A stretch of DNA of 64,000 nt from Eucalyptus grandis (taxonomy: Eukaryota > Streptophyta > Magnoliopsida > Myrtales > Myrtaceae). The position numbers were made by a program, and so were the translations under genes. Positions 45,264-56,210 of the stretch are shown here, piece by piece. The stretch is taken from the NCBI RefSeq assembly GCF_016545825.1, contig NC_052616.1, positions 3,162,001 to 3,226,000 of the forward strand. Direction: 5' to 3'. Below the pieces are notes generated by a model. That model searched no databases. It saw only the letters and a list, made by a program, of their open reading frames with translations, and was not told the origin of the DNA. How positions within the stretch are numbered: position 1 is the stretch's first letter; each line of letters begins with the position of its first letter.

Positions 45264-48200
45264 ATGGATTCAGCAATTAAGAACATAATTACTGATTTGA
45301 ACAAAGAAGACAAAATGAACGGCGAGAATTGTGAAATATTAAATATGAAAATTCAATGTGTGCTTGAAAAGTAAGAAGCACTAGAAGCTCTTGACCATGT
45401 TATGGAAGAAATTGAGGATGTTGTGCGCCACCTTAAGTTAGCAGAGGATTGCCTCAAGGCATTTGAGAAGGAAACATATATTTCCTATATTGCTTCCAGC
45501 TTAAAAGGAGCTTCGAGCTCTAAGCGCAAGCGCATTGATTCATTCAATATGTGGAAATGCAATGGATCAAGTCCTTCTTGCAAGAAACTAAGAGTTGACC
45601 AACATAAGAGAGGAAAACGTCATCGAGTGAAGAGTATTTCAAGGGTGAAGTGTTACAACTGTGACCATAAGGGTCACTACGCTCGCAACTGTCGCGAGTC
45701 AAATAAGGTACTCACCCCTTGTACTCTTAAGAGCTTTGCTAATGTGTCAAGTTCGGTATTCTTAACTGAATCTAATCCTTTGTGGACTATAGATTCGAGA
45801 GCAACAGACCATGTAGCGAAGGATAGAGAATCCTTCGTAAAATTCCGACAAGAACCAACTAGAACTAAGTGGATCTATGTAGGAAATAACTCCAGAGCTG
45901 AAGTTAAAGGGATTGGCACCTGCCAATTGAACATGCGTGATGGACGCACCTTGTTCATACATGATGTTTTATATGCTCCGGAGATTCGTCGAAATTTAGT
46001 GTCTGTTTTAGCGTTGGTCAAGTTAGGTTTTAATATGAATTTCCATAATATAGGTGTGGATTTGTTTTTGGATACAAATTTATATGGTTGTGGTTATTTT
46101 CTGGATGATTTCATTGTATTAGATATTGATTATGTTAATGCAAATGTTTGTTATTCCCTTCTCACGTCTTTTAATTCATATGATAATGATGTGAATGTGT
46201 GGCATGCTAGACTTGGTCATATTGGCCAACAACGTATGAATAGACTAGCCAAAGAGGGCTTGTTAGGCAATATTGAAAAAGTTGATTTACCCATATGTGA
46301 GCATTGCCTAGTAGGGAAAACGACAAGGAAACCATTTGGAAAATGTAAAATAGCTAAATTTCCTTTGCAATTAATCCATTTTGACGTCTGTGGTTCGATG
46401 AAAGTAAGAGGAAGGCATGAGCCTGTTTATTTCATCACATTTATAGATATTTATACTTGATTCGGATATGTCTATTTGATTTTTCATAAATCTGAAGCAT
46501 TGAGTTGTTTCAAAAGGTTTATGAACTTGGTAGAAAATCAATTAAACAAGAAAATAAAAGTATTGAGATCCGATCGAGGTCGAGAATATTTATCTGATGA
46601 GTTCAGAAAATTATGTGATGAAAAAGAAATAGAAAGACAGTTGTCTATTCCATATATTCCTCAACAAAATGGTGTTGTGAAAAGAAGAAATAGAACCCTA
46701 TTGGAAATAGTTAGGTCCATGATGGCGCATGCTAACTTACCTATCACTTTTTGGAGTGATGCGTTGTTAACTGCTGCCTATATACTTAATCGGGTGCCTT
46801 CTAAATTAGTTACTTTTACTCCATATGAGTTATGGACAGGTAGAAAACTAGACTTAAGTTTTCTTAAGCCATGGGGTTGTGCTGCATGTACTCATGAGCC
46901 CTCTCACAAGTATGGGAAATTAGGTCCCAGAGGAAAGAAGAGTATTTTCATAAGATACTCCGAACACTCGAAAGGGTATGTATTCATAGGTGAGCAGGAA
47001 AGTTGGAGTATAACTGAATTTGAATCATGGGATATCACATTCTTAGAGAATGAATTTCCTAAGAAGGGCGAAATAAGTGAAGATTACTTCCTATTTGAAA
47101 CATTGGATCAAGATAATAATATACGTGGAGTTCGTCCAAGTGAGAGTAATATGAGAAGTGATGAATTGAATTCAACTCATTCTCAATTACAACCACAAGA
47201 TGAGACGACATCATCATTATCTAATCCTAGTGGGAGCATGATGGGGAATGATGTGCAAAGTGTACAATCTCCCATACGGCGAATAAGTCGCAAAAGTATT
47301 CCCCGTCGACATTTTGACATTGAATGGGAAACTTTCATGGTTGCTTCACATGATGAGGATGAGCCAAGAAATGTTAATGATGCTTCAAATTGCCCTAGTA
47401 AGGAAAAATGGATTTATGCAATGGAAGAGGAGATGAAGTCAATGAAGTCAAACCAAGTTTGGGAACTGGTTGATCTTCCAAAAGGACGCAAAGCTATTGG
47501 GAACAAGTGGGTTCTCAAAATAAAGCGAAAAGCTGATGGCTCGATAGAAAGGCATAAGGCTCGCCTTGTGGCGAAGGGGTATAATCAACAGGAAGGAATT
47601 GATTATGAAGAAACATTTTCTCCTGTAGTGAGATTTACCTCGATTCGCATTATTCTGGCAATAGTGGCTAGTATGGATCTTAAGTTACATCAAATGGATG
47701 TAAAGACTGCTTTCCTTAATGGAGAATTAGATGAAGAAATATATATGGAACAACCTACTGGTTTCATAATGAAAGGCCAAGAAGAAAAGGTATGTCGACT
47801 TTTGAGATCGATATATGGCCTTAAGCAGTTGTCAAGACAATGGTATATACGTTTTCATAATGCCATAATGGCATCTGATTTTACAATGATAGATGAGGAT
47901 CATTATGTATATATCAAAAGATCCAAAGATCAATTTGTGATTATATCATTATATGTTGATGATATACTAATTGCCGGAAGTAATATGGAGTTTGTTAATA
48001 CTGTCAAGAGTTGGTTGTCTTCCAACTTTGAGATGAAGGATATGGGTGAGGCTGCATACATTCTTGGAGTTAAGATTTCAAGAGATCGTTCGAAGAGATC
48101 GTTATCTCTTTCGTAAGAAACATATATAAATAAGGTTCTTGAACAATTTCATATGCAAGATTGTAAACCCATAAACACTCCTATTGCAAAAGGTGAAGGA

Positions 48201-48918
48201 TTAAGCCATAAACTGTGTCTAAGGACTCCACAAGAGAAGGAACAAATGAAACATGTCCCTTATGCTAGTGTTGTTGGGAGCTTGATATACGTTATGATGT
48301 ATATAAGACCTGACATATGTTTTGCAGTTGGAATGGTGAGTAGATACCAATCCAATCCAAGTTAAGCACATTGGAAAGCCGTTAAGAGAATACTGAGGTA
48401 TTTGAAGGGAACTGCTGATTACAAGCTAAATTACCAAGGAAATGATCTGCGACTTGAAGGCTATTCAGATGCTGATTGGGTAGAAGATTTAGATGAAAGA
48501 AAATTTACCTCTGGATTTGCTATCTTACTGAACAATGGCGCTATATCATGGAGCAGTAAGAAGCGAACGTGTATAGCCTTGTCCACGATGGAAGCTGAGT
48601 TCGTGGCATTATCAGCAGCAGTATAAGAAGGAGTTTGGCTTAAGAGATTTTTGGATCATTTAGGTGTTATTGAGAAAGCTGCAAATCCATTATTGGTTAA
48701 CTATCATAGCTAAGTAGTTATAGCGTACACCAAAAATCCAAAATATCATGGCAAGACCAAACATATAAATACCAAGTATAACTTTATCAAAGATATGGTT
48801 GCACGAAAAGATTCAGTACATATCTACGCATAGAATGATAGCAGATCCTATGACAAAGTCAATACCTAGAGATGTGTTTTGTGGTCATGTAAAATCTCTA
48901 GGATTGCGTAAAGTCTGA
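45264..48918 (+). pseudogene. E3 gag-pol polyprotein, few stops, protease motif mutated
   Basis: Gag starts MDSAIKNIITDLNKEDKMNG, has a stop at 45372-45374 and lacks about 150 residues of its middle compared with E2. The zinc knuckle CYNCDHKGHYARNC follows, then protease with IDSRATDHV in place of DSGA, pre-integrase (WHARLGHIGQQRM, CEHCLVGK), integrase (HFDVCGSMKV; DRGREYLS; PQQNGVVKRRNRTLLE), reverse transcriptase (HQMDVKTAFLNGELDEE; YVDDILIAGS intact) and RNase H. Stops lie at 46458, 48114, 48363, 48624 and about 48713, with a frame shift near the end. The stretch 46476-48116 is open for 546 codons. It is better preserved than E2 but not functional. Confidence 0.93.
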
Positions 48919-49993
48919 TGTACTGGATTGTAATTTCCCTGAGTTGTTCACATTTATGAACTTGTGTTTTTTCATTATTAATGCCTATGAATTTTTGTTT
49001 GATCTTTATGCATCTTAATGCTCAGTGCATTATATTAAGTTGAGAAAGTATGTCGGACAGATATAAGATTAGCCCACTCACATGGGTAATCGCCTCTATT
49101 TACTGTGTGATAAATAGAGATGAGACGGTTTTTTAAGCTTATTATCTAGGTGATAATCGAGAACTCAAACTTAAATTATATATGTCACATTAACTAAGTG
49201 TTAAGATGATGACATAATATTTACTATGTCCGAAAGTAAAATAACCCACATATTTTATTTTATCTGTCTATGATGCCAGATGTGAGTTCTGATGAATTTT
49301 GTGTATATGTAGATTTGTGAACTCAAGTTAGACATTGGGTATGTCTGAACTATCATTTGTACGGTATTAAAGGTGTAGATATATGCTCCATGGGAAATGA
49401 GTTAATACCGTAATACGTATTTCATACTACGTATGCATGAGACAACCAATAAGAGTGGCAAAAGTTTGATTTCAACTTTTATGCCGTGTGAGACTCTTGA
49501 GGAAAAGAGTCCCTCGATTTAGTGCCCTCATGACTTTTACTTATTCTTAAGATTTCTATTCAGTGATTGCTATCTTAGGATATTGCCAATGATCATGAGT
49601 TGATTCGATCTAATAGGACATTTCTAGAAAAATAAGCTGAACTGAAATTGAGAGTTTAAAGGAAAGAGGAAGATCGAATTTGGAGAATCACATTGTAGTT
49701 TTTGTATTCACTGGTCGACCAATTATGACTGTCTTTGGGATAATCGTAATTGTGAATACAATATATCATTATTTGAAATGAGATCAAGAGAGATATAAAT
49801 GTGATCGATTGATCTAGGGTACTGCATAGTAAATCTACTCAAAGTGTGATGTCCATTATGAGCGCTATATATTCCTAACAGATATATGGCAACGAGCTCT
49901 CAAAGTATGCTGGTCACACAAATTATTCACCGGTATGAATGCTACAGAGAGGTAAGGAGGATCTTGTTTAGCCCACCATGTGCAAGTGGGAGA

Positions 49994-50512
49994 CGATGGT
50001 TTTTTATGATGGGCTTAAGGCCCGTTCACCCATGTTGGGCCTAAGAACCTAGCCTGCAAGATTAGGGCCCATGGATGAAAGAGTGCGTTAAAGGGTTGTG
50101 TCTTTTGGATGAGATGTTACGTTGAGGGGTTGCGTCTCTTGGAGGAGACGCTTTGAGGGAAATGAATAAAAGGCACGTACCTTTTGGATGTACATATGTG
50201 AAGACACTCTCTCCCCCTCCAGACAACGGACGTCAATCTCTCTCTCTCTCAAAAAGAAAAAGAAGAAAACAAAAAAGAAGTATACGCTTTTTCTCCCCCT
50301 AAAAGCAACGGCACGCTCCTTGATAGAACGGGATCAGAATTTCTTCCTCGATCGTCAACATTGGTGTTTAATCCGTGGATAATAAGGTACGCTCGATTTC
50401 GTGGTGTGTCTTTGATCAGTGATACATGTTCTTCCTAGGCTCGTCTTCTGCATTCGTTTTAGGGGTTTGATTTGGTGTCAAATCCGTTTTAGGGAATCAG
50501 TAATTCCCAACA
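49994..50512 (+). repeat. 3' LTR of E3
   Basis: 519 bp matching 43312-43827, preceded by the purine tract GCAAGTGGGAGA and followed by TTGGA. Confidence 0.95.
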
Positions 50513-51809
50513 TTGGACATATTTTGTGATCGGCACGAATGAATCTCAAAATAACTTTGCTAGAGTCACGTGTGTTTGTGATATATTGTGAATTATGCAA
50601 CGCCACTTTTTATTCCTTTTTCACGGGATCTCGTTGATCACTAGTAGAATAAGCACACTTGAGTAGCTGACCCTCATGAATGACTCGATTATTGTTACTT
50701 TTGCAATCACCACATCTATATGTCAATTTTGCCGATGGCCAATGGATCATAATTAGCGGGCATGTTTTTGTCGCACCACTTAATTGACTACTTCATGTAC
50801 TACCACATGAAAAATGCTTGAGCTGGTTAAACAATTGCTAGCTTTAGAAAAAAACTACTAGTCTAAAATTCTTTTCAGTTTACTCCGTGCTCTTATCAAT
50901 TATTGACAAGCTAAAGATTCCTTCCAATCTCCTTGCTTGTCTTGATGGATTTGGTTGTGCTTTTACTTTTACCTTTCCGGTTTGTAATGCGGGAGGGAGA
51001 GAAAGAGAGAAGGGCAGGGTGGGGTGCCCCTGCCCTGGCTTGTTTTTTGTGTTGTGGGGGAGGGGAGGGGAGCCCATCAGAAGTGGAAGGATAGAAGAAA
51101 TACAGAATTGCTGTAGGTTGAGGGCGTGTGCAAGCCTTGTTTGGATTAAGATGCATCAATCGTCCATTATTTCTACCACAAAATAAATAAATAAATCGTA
51201 CACTTGGTAGTTTTAGCACCTTCTTTGGGATGAAAACAAGAGTTTCTCAACTTGCATTTCTTTTTAGCTTGTGAACGAGCCATCTGTCTTCCTCGAAAGG
51301 ATGCTGAATTAGAAGAATAGTGTCGCCAATGTCTTGAACTTGAATGTATACTGGCTTGGAAATTCTGTTTCTTTGACTTTATAATTGCTTTGTCTATCTC
51401 AGTATTGTATGCAAACATGCAAGGTGAATTAAGTTGAAGTTTTTTGAGTGCCACCACCTTACGGCTCATCTCTTCAATAGGACTTCAGTTCTACCGTAGG
51501 AGAGAGAATGAACATGAAGGTTGACCAATCATCTGATGTAGAACCTATTGGATTAAAGATGGCAAGGGCGTCAGCAGCATCAACATCTAGCTCAAAGGTC
51601 TCCATGTTTGGCAAGAAATCTGGTTTTGTCATACCAAAGAACAAGTTATCAGGTTCATTGGTTCCCATCTTTCGAGGAAATAAGAAGCTAGGTGGCGGTG
51701 ATACAACTAGTGAGGAAAGTGGCAAACAGGGGCAGAGGAAAACAAAATGGGGACCTGACTTGACCCAAGATGCTGCAGTCAGGAGAGCAAGAACTTTGGC
51801 TTATCAGGT
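50513..51809 (+). repeat. Block A, copy 2 (truncated, without the DUF538 part)
   Basis: It follows E3 directly and matches 60155-61410. Unlike A1 and A3 it keeps the end of the SF1-like exon but lacks the 143-residue ORF and DUF538 gene, joining block B2 inside the intron donor at 'ggtattgatgg'. The stretch 50518-51507 is leader or intron sequence without a gene of its own. Confidence 0.9.
51508..51807 (+). pseudogene. First coding exon of an SF1-like RNA-binding protein gene, copy 2 (most complete)
   Basis: MNMKVDQSSDVEPIGLKMAR opens the frame. SKVSMFGKKSGFVIPKNKLS and the QRKTKWGPDLTQDAAVRRAR stretch follow, and it reaches LAYQ exactly at a CAG|GTATTG donor, so the exon's natural 3' border is kept here (100 codons). 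I recall this as the N-terminus of plant SF1-like (branchpoint-binding) KH proteins, which recognise intron branch sites in the nucleus. After the donor the sequence passes into block B2, so the remaining exons are absent. Translation past the donor would add a short unrelated tail to about 51966. Confidence 0.5.
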
Positions 51810-52954
51810 ATTGATGGCAGTGATTGCGATTAGTGGTGAGGGTACCATAGGGTTTTTCGAAGAACATGAAGGAAAGGGGAAAAAAATGGAACAACATTGC
51901 AAATGCACCTCAATTATTAATTTTGAAGTGACTCATTGCATTGTACTTATAAGAGTGCAAAATTGAAAATGTCAATTTAATATTAAATGGAAAGAACCCA
52001 AGTCCCTAAAACATAATAATAACCAATTATTGATATAACTATCAACATTGATGGTGGTCTAGCGGCATTAGTAAGTACTTTGTAAATGCAAGATCCCAAT
52101 CAATTTTTGGAAGTAGTGAGTTTTGTTAGAGGTTGTTTACTAAGGCATATCATCTTTCCGTTTATGCATAAAACCCTTTATCTTATTAAAGAGAAAAACA
52201 TATCTAGATACACTTTAAGGAATCACAATCGACTTCATTACGAGGAAGAAGAAAATACATATTAGTTTTTAATAGAAGAGATTTGGGACCTTTAGGCACT
52301 GAAATTTCTCCTTGTTGCTCTGAAATTAGAAATAAGCACAATTTCTTTTTAAATTATGAAAAGAATAATTGGCTATCAAGATAATTGATTACACAGGGTT
52401 TTGTTTTTACGTCACTAATTTTATTTTTAATTGCCCAAACGATGTTTTTCAATAAAAATTAGGGAAAATTCCAAATAAGGATATGAGTGTCATCATTTTC
52501 TCAAATAAGGGCCTGAAATTAATTTTGTTTCAAATAAGAACTTAAAGTTGTTATATTAATCTCAAAGAAAGGCCTGAAGTAGTTATCATTGTTTCAAATA
52601 GGGAAAAAAAACCACCAAAAACCTCAAACTAGAATCCTAAGGAATAAGGAACCATATCATTTACTCAAATATTTTGGATGTTGTCGAGCTCCCTGTTATT
52701 GTCTCCGCAATACTTTAATGGAAGATCCTGAAGTTTTTTCCCTGCTGAATACAATGAAAAAAGTTAGGAGAGCTGCCTGTGTTGCATAGCTCACTAGCTG
52801 TATGGCTAACAGAATGAGAGAAACTTTGAAAGGGGAAAGCCACCGAATATCAAAGGATGAAGTCTGATATAGCAAGGATATAAGGGTACAGTGACACACT
52901 GCCTCAAAAGAGTTTTCTGCTATGTATTCAGTTCCGGCTATAGCATCAAGCGAC

Positions 52955-53034
52955 ACCAGGAGTTCCCCCAAACACTTCATTGGGAAGTGCTTTCATAGAA
53001 AGTCCCATTGAAGTGTTCGGGGGAACTCTAGGGG
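52955..53034 (-). ncRNA. MIR395: MIR395 precursor hairpin, minus strand (block B2)
   Basis: The mature arm at 52960-52980 (minus strand) and the opposite arm at 53008-53028 are identical to the B1 copy. Sequence changes between copies lie outside the stem (for example near 53040-53050), which fits selection on the hairpin or a recent duplication. The TATA box is at 53117-53124. Confidence 0.9.
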
Positions 53035-53116
53035 ACACCCGATTCATAATGTTCCTCTCCTCTTCTAGTGAGTCATCTGCCTTGAGTTGATGAGCAAAAG
53101 AAACAATGCAGTGCTC

Positions 53117-53124
53117 TATATATA
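53117..53124 (-). promoter_or_regulatory. TATA box of minus-strand MIR395 (B2)
   Basis: TATATATA at the same spacing as in B1; neighbouring bases differ at two positions. Confidence 0.7.
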
Positions 53125-54625
53125 GGAATTGCTCCACTTGAGGAAGGAGCATTGTGTGTCAGGATAAGGCTCTTGCCATGTACCTAGACGTGCCTCTGAG
53201 CAACATGAAAGTCCCCGGAATGCATCAACATGAATTATTGTGGTATGTGATTCCTTTCCTTTTTACTTCGTTATCAGTTTCAAGTCGCTTTTTCCTCGTC
53301 TTCTGACAATCTAGTGATTAATCTGTGGCTCAGCATGAATTTTGCCCCTTTTTCGGCCTGCTTCATCTGCCACCGAGCATCCACTTTCTTGGCCTTCAGA
53401 ATCCAGTTTTCATTAGATGATTACAAAAGTGTTTGTGATTGAAGTTCCATTTCACCTAGCACCAAAGAATATGGTTCTGTCAACTGGACATACTACATAA
53501 ATGTATGATCTGGATGTTCAGATGTGTATGAATTGTTTAAGTGAAAACCTCTATTAATTCAAAGTTGGAAATCCTTTAAAGTGTTCGAGACATCCTTGAC
53601 TGATGTAACTAGTATCTATAATTTGTAATTCTATGGTCCTTGAGACATTATTTACGACGAGATGTCACAGAATTTTTATCGATGGATTCGTAATTCTACT
53701 GGTTTTTGTCCTAGCTCTTTCTGTTCCCTTTTATAGTGGTTATTTTCTGTATTTTCGCGTTAACTTCCCCTTTTAGTTCCAATACCTAATAAAGCATGAA
53801 AGAGCCCCTCAAGTGTAAGGGTAAAGAGAAGACTGGAGCGGATGGGGCAAGCAAGACAAGGCTGGCATGGAGAAAAAGCTTGTGGCAGCATGCCATCAAA
53901 TAATATTCTTGCTGCTCATCTGACGCATGAAGACGACCGGATTCATTTCTGTTAATTGCATGGATCTGATCCCATCAGATGGTCCAGGTCCCAAAAAGCA
54001 AATCATCTCTTGTTTTTGAGGTCATTCACAAAAGTTCAAATGTTATCTCAAAAAGCATGCTATTCCTTGCACCACAGGAATTCTTGGCAGACTAAAATTT
54101 CTAAATCAAAACATAACTTGGGTCATAATTGAGTTTTAGAGTAATTGGCGTCTCGCCTAAAACATGACATTGCACACGGTTAATCAATAATCACCATATC
54201 ATCTGAAACAAGTGAAGTTATCAGATTACCCATAACTCCGGCATTGCTTTTGATGTAAAGCATGCAAGTACCCTCTCAAACTTGTTTTTGAGGTCATTCA
54301 CCTAACATGTGGATTCGAGTCACTCATATTTTCCGCCACATTACCAGGGCTAATTATCCTTTATTCAGAAGCACCGAGAGCAATCCCAGCATGTTAAATG
54401 CCAGAAATCTAAACGCAGAACTTTCACATCCAGAAAAAGCGATAGCAACAAAACTTGTGGACATTCAGCTTGATATGATTCCTCTCCCAACTTATCGATC
54501 TACCCAGCAAATCTGACCAGGTTCATTTCGGCCAACCTAGGATTGATAAATTTCTCCTCTTTTCCAGTTTCCCCCACCAAACCCAGCCTTCTTTTTCAAA
54601 GGAATTACCGGTACTAAGTTATCCA

Positions 54626-54633
54626 TATAAATA
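54626..54633 (+). promoter_or_regulatory. TATA box of plus-strand MIR395 (B2)
   Basis: TATAAATA in the context CATATAAATAGCAG, about 78 bp upstream of the hairpin as in B1. Confidence 0.75.
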
Positions 54634-54703
54634 GCAGTCCTTACTTAGTGCACCCTCAGCATCCAGGCAAAACACAGGGAAGAAGGAAAAGAAGAGCAAA
54701 AAA

Positions 54704-54828
54704 GTCAGCTGTTCCCTGGAGTTCCCCTGATCACTTCACTGGGGCGCATGGTCCTTCATGCAGAATAAAGGATTGTCTCAACTACAGCCCTACTGAAGTG
54801 TTTGGGGGAACTTCGGGGGACATCTGAC
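54704..54828 (+). ncRNA. MIR395: MIR395 precursor hairpin, plus strand (block B2)
   Basis: The mature arm lies at 54793-54813 and equals the B1 copy, including the unusual final T. The whole hairpin is unchanged between copies. Closing stem GTCAG/CTGAC at 54704-54708 and 54824-54828. Confidence 0.93.
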
Positions 54829-55812
54829 ACTGATCACCGGAGGGTTGTCTTTGTTTTATGTGCTGTGTTTCGTTTGTTTCAATGGTGCAAGAAATGACTG
54901 ACCCGAGTTCGGTCTCGAGCTTTCTGAGTGAGGTCTCTAACTCGCGTCATGTCGAGACCTTATCCACTCGAAAGCTCCAAAGTCAACCCTGAAGAAATGA
55001 AGTTCGGAGTAGAACTGAATTTGTTCTTTTAGTTTCTGCTCCTGCGGCGAACTGTGGACATTCCCGCCTGTTTTGAGGAAATTTTTGTGTGGTTGCATGC
55101 TTTGTGAATTCAATTCTACCATAGCTGTTCAAACTGTATTCATGCATCAAATTTCAATATCTTTTAAATCCCCACTTTTTGGTATTATTTGCATTGTATG
55201 GCACTGCTTTAAATTAGGCACGCTTTGACAAATTCCATCATGTGAGACGAGCGATCGTTTGGCGATGTTTAGGGTTGGGAGGTATGCTTCTTCTCTTTGA
55301 AATTACTTGCAATTCCACTACTTAAATGTGGCAGCCTTTTATTTCCTTTTGTTTTTTTTTTGCACTCCCGATCAAATTTTAGATCCAAGAGCTTTTCTCT
55401 CTCAATTTTAAATCCGGAAGCTTTTCTCTCCAATCTAATTTTATATTTAAGAGTTTTAATGAATAACTACTCCATCTCCAATTTCAATTATGTTCATAGC
55501 AGCTTTAATGTTAAATTTGCGATCGTTCAACGTTTTTGTGTTAAAAGTTTTGGCATTTCGTGTCACTATATATTTATGTTATCTCCGTATGGTGATGGTG
55601 TTGGGGACACTAAATCTAGATATACACTGCTGGAAGGCAAAATTGTAGTTGCAGATGGAGATCGGGTATAAGCTTATTACTAATGAAGATGTGTGATTCG
55701 GTGGTTCAAGAAATTAACTTTTGTCTCATCTCTGTCAGGTTTAAGTTCCAATTCAAATTTTTAGGCGAAACAGAGTCCAAAGAGTATTTCCACACACGAC
55801 AAGACGTTGTTT

Positions 55813-56210
55813 GCACGTAAATCGACAATAACCATTCCCTAGAACTGCTATTTTAATTGAAAATGAAATATTATTTGGCTAAATTCTACATGCTAAGTTC
55901 ACAAGAAGCTCTTTGCACATAAATCCACAATAAGCATTCCCTAGAACTGCTATTTCAATTAAAACTGATATATTACTCGATTTGATTCCACTTGTCAAGT
56001 TCACAACAAGCTATTTGCACATAAATTCACTGTAGCCGTTCCCTAGAACTACTATTTCAATTAAAAATGAAATATCACTTGATTAAATTCTACATCATAA
56101 GTTCACAAGGAGCTCTTTGTACATAGATCCACAATAGCAATTCCCTAGAACTGCTCTTTCAATTAAAAATGAATATTAGATTATTAAATTCCACATGCTA
56201 AGTTCCATAT
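55813..56210. repeat. Minisatellite-like array, four units of about 102 bp (B2)
   Basis: Counterpart of 30325-30725 with the same four units and independent point changes. Confidence 0.85.

Larger units (their letters stand above)
43312..50512 (+). mobile_element. Ty1-copia retrotransposon E3, full length, coding region broken
   Basis: LTRs of 516 and 519 bp (43312-43827, 49994-50512) enclose a primer site, an extra gag-like ORF, gag-pol and a 3' untranslated stretch of about 1.07 kb (48919-49993, no gene). A perfect 5-bp target duplication TTGGA (43307-43311, 50513-50517) flanks it, and the empty site is at 60155-60159. The right LTR begins CG instead of TG. Shared phrases in pol and in the 3' untranslated stretch (for example around 'actcaca-gggtaatcgcctc') show that E3 and E2 are relatives, though their LTRs differ. 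Confidence 0.95.
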
